Source: Candidatus Flexicrinis proximus
GTDB lineage: Bacteria; Chloroflexota; Anaerolineae; Aggregatilineales; Phototrophicaceae
Length of the DNA stretch: 64,000 nt
Assembly: GCA_016712885.1 (NCBI GenBank)
Contig: JADJQF010000033.1
Location: 62,001 to 126,000 of the forward strand
Reading direction: 5' to 3'
Part shown: piece by piece, positions 60,962-64,000 of the stretch
Layout of the letters: the number at the start of each line of letters is the position of its first letter
Position numbering within the stretch: the stretch's first letter is position 1
The notes under the pieces: generated by a model
What the model was told of the DNA's origin: nothing
The model's input: the letters and a program-made list of their open reading frames with translations, nothing else
The model's database searches: none
Position numbers and translations under genes: made by a program

Positions 60962-63898
60962 TAGCGGACGACCTCTACGGTGAGCGGGGCGCTTGTGCTG
61001 CGGTTGCCGGCCGCGTCGAACGCGACCGCTTCAAATTCCACGTCGCCGACCGCCGTGATCGGATGCGTATATTCGTAAGGAGATGTGTTCAGCGTCGCCA
61101 CCAGCCGCCCGTCCAGATACAGCTCCACGCGGTCTAGCGCCAGGTTGTCTGCCACGATCGCCCGGATCGGAATCACCGTCTCCGCCGGGAAGCGGTAGAC
61201 CTTGCCCGGCTCTCCGGCGTTCAGCACCGCGCTCGGCGGGATGTTATCCACCCGCACCTGCACCACGCTCCGCTCGCGCGTATTGTCCTGGTTGACGGCC
61301 GTCAGCTCCAGCGTATACACGCCGTCCAGCCCGGTCGTATCCCACAGGCCCAGTGCCCCGTCCGCCGGCAGCGCCGACTGCTGGCCACCGATCGACACCC
61401 ACTCCGTCGGGTTAATCCCTTCGCCGAACGCAAGCTGGTAGCTCCGCAGGTTCGCCGGCACCGTCCCCCCGCACTTCCACCTGGCCGCGCAGCCATTCCA
61501 GCGCTTCCGGCCGCGCGATCCGCGTCGAGGTGAACGCCGCGTTGTCCGGCCGCGTGAAACTGTCGTAATCCTCCGGCGGCAGCGGCTGACGGTTTGCCCG
61601 CCACCAGTCCAGCGCGGCGTCCGGCGGAATGAAATACGTCTGTGTTTCGCGCAGATCGTTGGGCGTGTTGGCCGTCGCGCGCTGACGTGTCTGCCGGTTG
61701 ACCTCGACCGCCTGCCAGTAGGTATCCGGCTGCACCGGCTGGATACCGGCGATGAACAGCTCGCGCCGGGTAGGGCAAGTGCCGTTCGGCAGCAGTCCCG
61801 ACCGCTGGCACACCGCCAGTTCGATCACGTTCTGCGGCCGTGTCCAGTCCGTTGCTGCCAGGTTCCCGTGCGCCGCCTCGCTCACCGCTCGCCACAATGC
61901 CGCCGCCCCGTCCGTCGAGGTCCCCGGCAGTGCCATCGCGCTCCGGTCGCTGCGCGCCAGATGCACGCTGATGCTCAGGTTCGGCGTATATCCCGCCGTC
62001 CAGTCGTCCAGGCTGTTGCTCGTCAGGCCGTGGACCAGCGCCGTGGGCCGCTGCGGCGTGAGCGGGCTGCTTGTCCCGTATTCTTCCAGTCGCAGCGCCG
62101 TATCGCTGAAAACGCTGTTGACCAGATACCCCAGTTCCGGCGCGTCGCTGAACACGTTCACCCGCCAGTCCGCCGCTTCGTAATCCCACAGCACGTTGCC
62201 CGCTGCATCCTCAATTCGCAGCACTGCCGCTGGATCGCGGTTACGCAGCCCCGTGGTGCGCGGCGTCACCGGCACCCCCGACATCGTCCCCATCGACCCG
62301 AATACGCTGTACGCGTACGCGATGTCCAGCGGCGCCACCGCCCCATCCCGTTCCAGCAGACTCAGTGTGTACAGCCCGTCGTTTAGCGTATTGATCCCCA
62401 GCCGCCGCGCCGTCCGCAGGATTCCCGTCAGGCCGTGGTTATCGGCCACCTGGACCAGCGGCGGCAGCAGCGATTTCGCCGCCGCCTCGCGCAGGCTGAC
62501 CGGCCCGCGGTAGCTCCCGTTGGCGTTGGCCGGCTGGTAGATCAGCCCTTCGCTCGCCCCTGGAAAACGCCGCGGGATGTCCAGCAGCATCGACGCCGGC
62601 GTGAACTGGACATTCTGCTGCCGCTCCCGGAACCCCTCGAAGATCACGAACGGCGCCAGCATCTGCCCCGGCTGCGCGTCCGCCCGTGTCCCCGGCCCCG
62701 CCATCGCCAGCAGCTTCCCCGTCTGCACATCCACGATCACCACCGAGCCGCTGTCCGGCGCGTCTCCCGCCAGCGCCCCGACTCGCTCCAGCGCGCCTTG
62801 CGCCGCGCACGGGCTGCCATCCCCCGTCCGCCAGTCCGCCGGCTGCCCGGCCAGCGTCGCCAGATGCCCCCGCAGCGCGCATTCCGCCTGGTATTGCAGC
62901 CCCAGATCCAGCGCCGTCGTGATCGTCAGCCCTCCGCGCGACACCATCCGGCCGCCGTCATAGCCCAGCGCGTTTAGGATTTGTTCGGCCTGCCGCCGCG
63001 CATACAGGCTGTAGTCCGCCGCGATCTCCGGCGTCTGCCCCGAATCGCTGCGAATCGCCGTCAGTGTGTCGCTGGCCGCGTCGAAATCCTCCTGCGTGAT
63101 TAGCCCTTCGGTCAGCATCCGACGCAGCGTATCAGCCTGCCGTCCGCGTGCCGCCACCGCGTCGTCGAACGGGTTGAACTGTGCCGCCGTCGGGATGCTC
63201 GCCAGCAGCGCCGCCTCGTCCAGCGTCAGGTCGCGCGCGCTCTTGCCCAGGTACACCTGTGCCGCCGCCTCGATCCCGTAGGCTTCGCTCCCGTAATAAT
63301 TTGTGTTCAGATGCCATTCCAGCACTTCGGCTGGCGAATAGCGCCGGTTGATCTCCGCCACCAGCGCGATCTCCCGCCCGCGGTCGTCTGCCGTGGCCTG
63401 TTCCGGCTGTGGCGCGATCACGTTCCGCACCAGCCGCGCCGTCAGCGACGAATCGGCCTCGATTGGCCCGTCCATGATGTTCCGCCACAGCCGCACCAGC
63501 GTCCCCGTCAGCTCGAAGCGCGTCACGTCCAGGAAATCCGGGTCTTCCACCGTCAGCGTCGCGTCGATCACCTGCTGTGGCAGCGTATCCAGCCGCGTCC
63601 ACTCCCGCCGGTCACCCAGCGGATCGCTCACGCGGAACAGCGTGGTCGCCCCCGTCGAATCGATCAGCCGGGTGATCCCCTCGCTGTCCAGGAATGTCGT
63701 TTCCACCGGCGTCGGCAGCCCCTCCACCGCATCCGCGTACACGATCACCGCCCCGCCCAGCAGAATCGCCAGTGGGACCACCACCACCACCACCGTCAGC
63801 ACCAGCCAGATCGCCGACCAGATGCGCAGGCGGGTCGCTTGCGCGTGCTTGCGGGACTGGCGCGCGCGGCGGCGCAGGATGATGTGAGTGGCGGACAT
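60961..63898 (-). CDS. PBP1-like bifunctional protein with degenerate transpeptidase, single frameshift
   Basis: One transmembrane helix ('LVLTVVVVVVPLAILLGGAV') then a GT51 glycosyltransferase domain (about 85-260: 'ATLTVEDPDFLDVTRFE', 'RYSPAEVLEWHLNTNYYGSE', 'AAQVYLGKSARDLTLDEAAL'). The catalytic 'QGGSTITQQ' is replaced by 'EADSSLTARL'. The transpeptidase domain (about 390-700) lacks its motifs: Ser-x-x-Lys is 'GQMLAP', Ser-x-Asn is 'KSLLPP', Lys-Thr-Gly is 'HGLTSN'. It may be a scaffold. After a CCCCCC run near 61470 the frame changes and a PBP1C-like Ig-fold tail continues to 60961 ('VELYLDGRLVATLNTSPYEY'). Confidence 0.85.
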
Positions 63899-64000
63899 TT
63901 CGGTCTTTCGGTACCCAGACCCGCGCCAACAGGCTTTGCCCTCGGCGCCAGGTGCTTCTATCGGTCCCGATAGTGTACCCGATCACTCGACCGCGTAAAA

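Noticed and set aside
1..64000. tRNA or rRNA genes
   Set aside because: No cloverleaf with a GTTCGAATC-type T-loop and no conserved rRNA segment was found by eye on either strand.

Overview
The window looks like a chromosomal segment of a member of the Chloroflexota, probably an Anaerolineae-type bacterium. This is inferred from gene content, not from a marker gene. It is GC-rich, has many secreted beta-propeller-like and CSLREA-type proteins, membrane glycosyltransferases, DUF3048 and DUF1385 proteins, and a primary sigma factor with a short N-terminus. No rRNA, tRNA or CRISPR array was seen.

Layout: 1-7175 holds secreted propeller-like proteins, an M24 peptidase and a DUF1385 membrane protein, interrupted by a low-GC insert (about 5220-6215) bounded by extreme GC-rich sequence. 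7378-12415 has a DsbB-like protein, a lipoprotein cytochrome c, a CrtI-family desaturase and a secreted serine hydrolase. 12576-27050 is mostly minus-strand: Nudix, CSLREA protein, SH3 protein, DUF3048, HNH, carbonic anhydrase, recO, cdd, CNNM/CorC protein, ferritin-like protein, TPR/glycosyltransferase pair, acyl-CoA dehydrogenase. 27403-33627 carries a propeller, two DinB paralogs, cupin, Memo-like protein, PucR regulator and a small membrane protein.

33649-41745 is an accessory island with lower GC. It has an N-terminally truncated RHS/Hint polymorphic-toxin region with two toxin/immunity cassettes (a GIY-YIG-like nuclease with a DUF4259-like partner, and a Tse2-like ADP-ribosyltransferase remnant with a helical partner), a transposase scrap, a decayed methyltransferase, a DUF433 protein and a restriction-modification locus (Vsr, an HTH-fused C5 methyltransferase, a TdeIII-like endonuclease). 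41933-64000 returns to housekeeping style: aldo/keto reductase, GNAT, Sua5-type synthase, membrane glycosyltransferase, radA, a REP-associated transposase with its own palindromes, MFS exporter, two secreted paralogs, rpoD, O-antigen ligase with TPR tail, a KamB/NpmA-like 16S rRNA methyltransferase, a HepT/MntA pair and a PBP1-like protein whose transpeptidase motifs are all degenerate.

Two cross-cutting observations matter most. First, a family of roughly 140-165 bp intergenic elements, each a run of consecutive hairpins, occurs at least 14 times. The stems are kept while the bases change, including paired changes on both arms. Second, more than a dozen otherwise well-conserved genes are broken by a single indel or stop, often in homopolymers. 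This could be sequencing error or real decay. Coordinates for those genes are given across the break.
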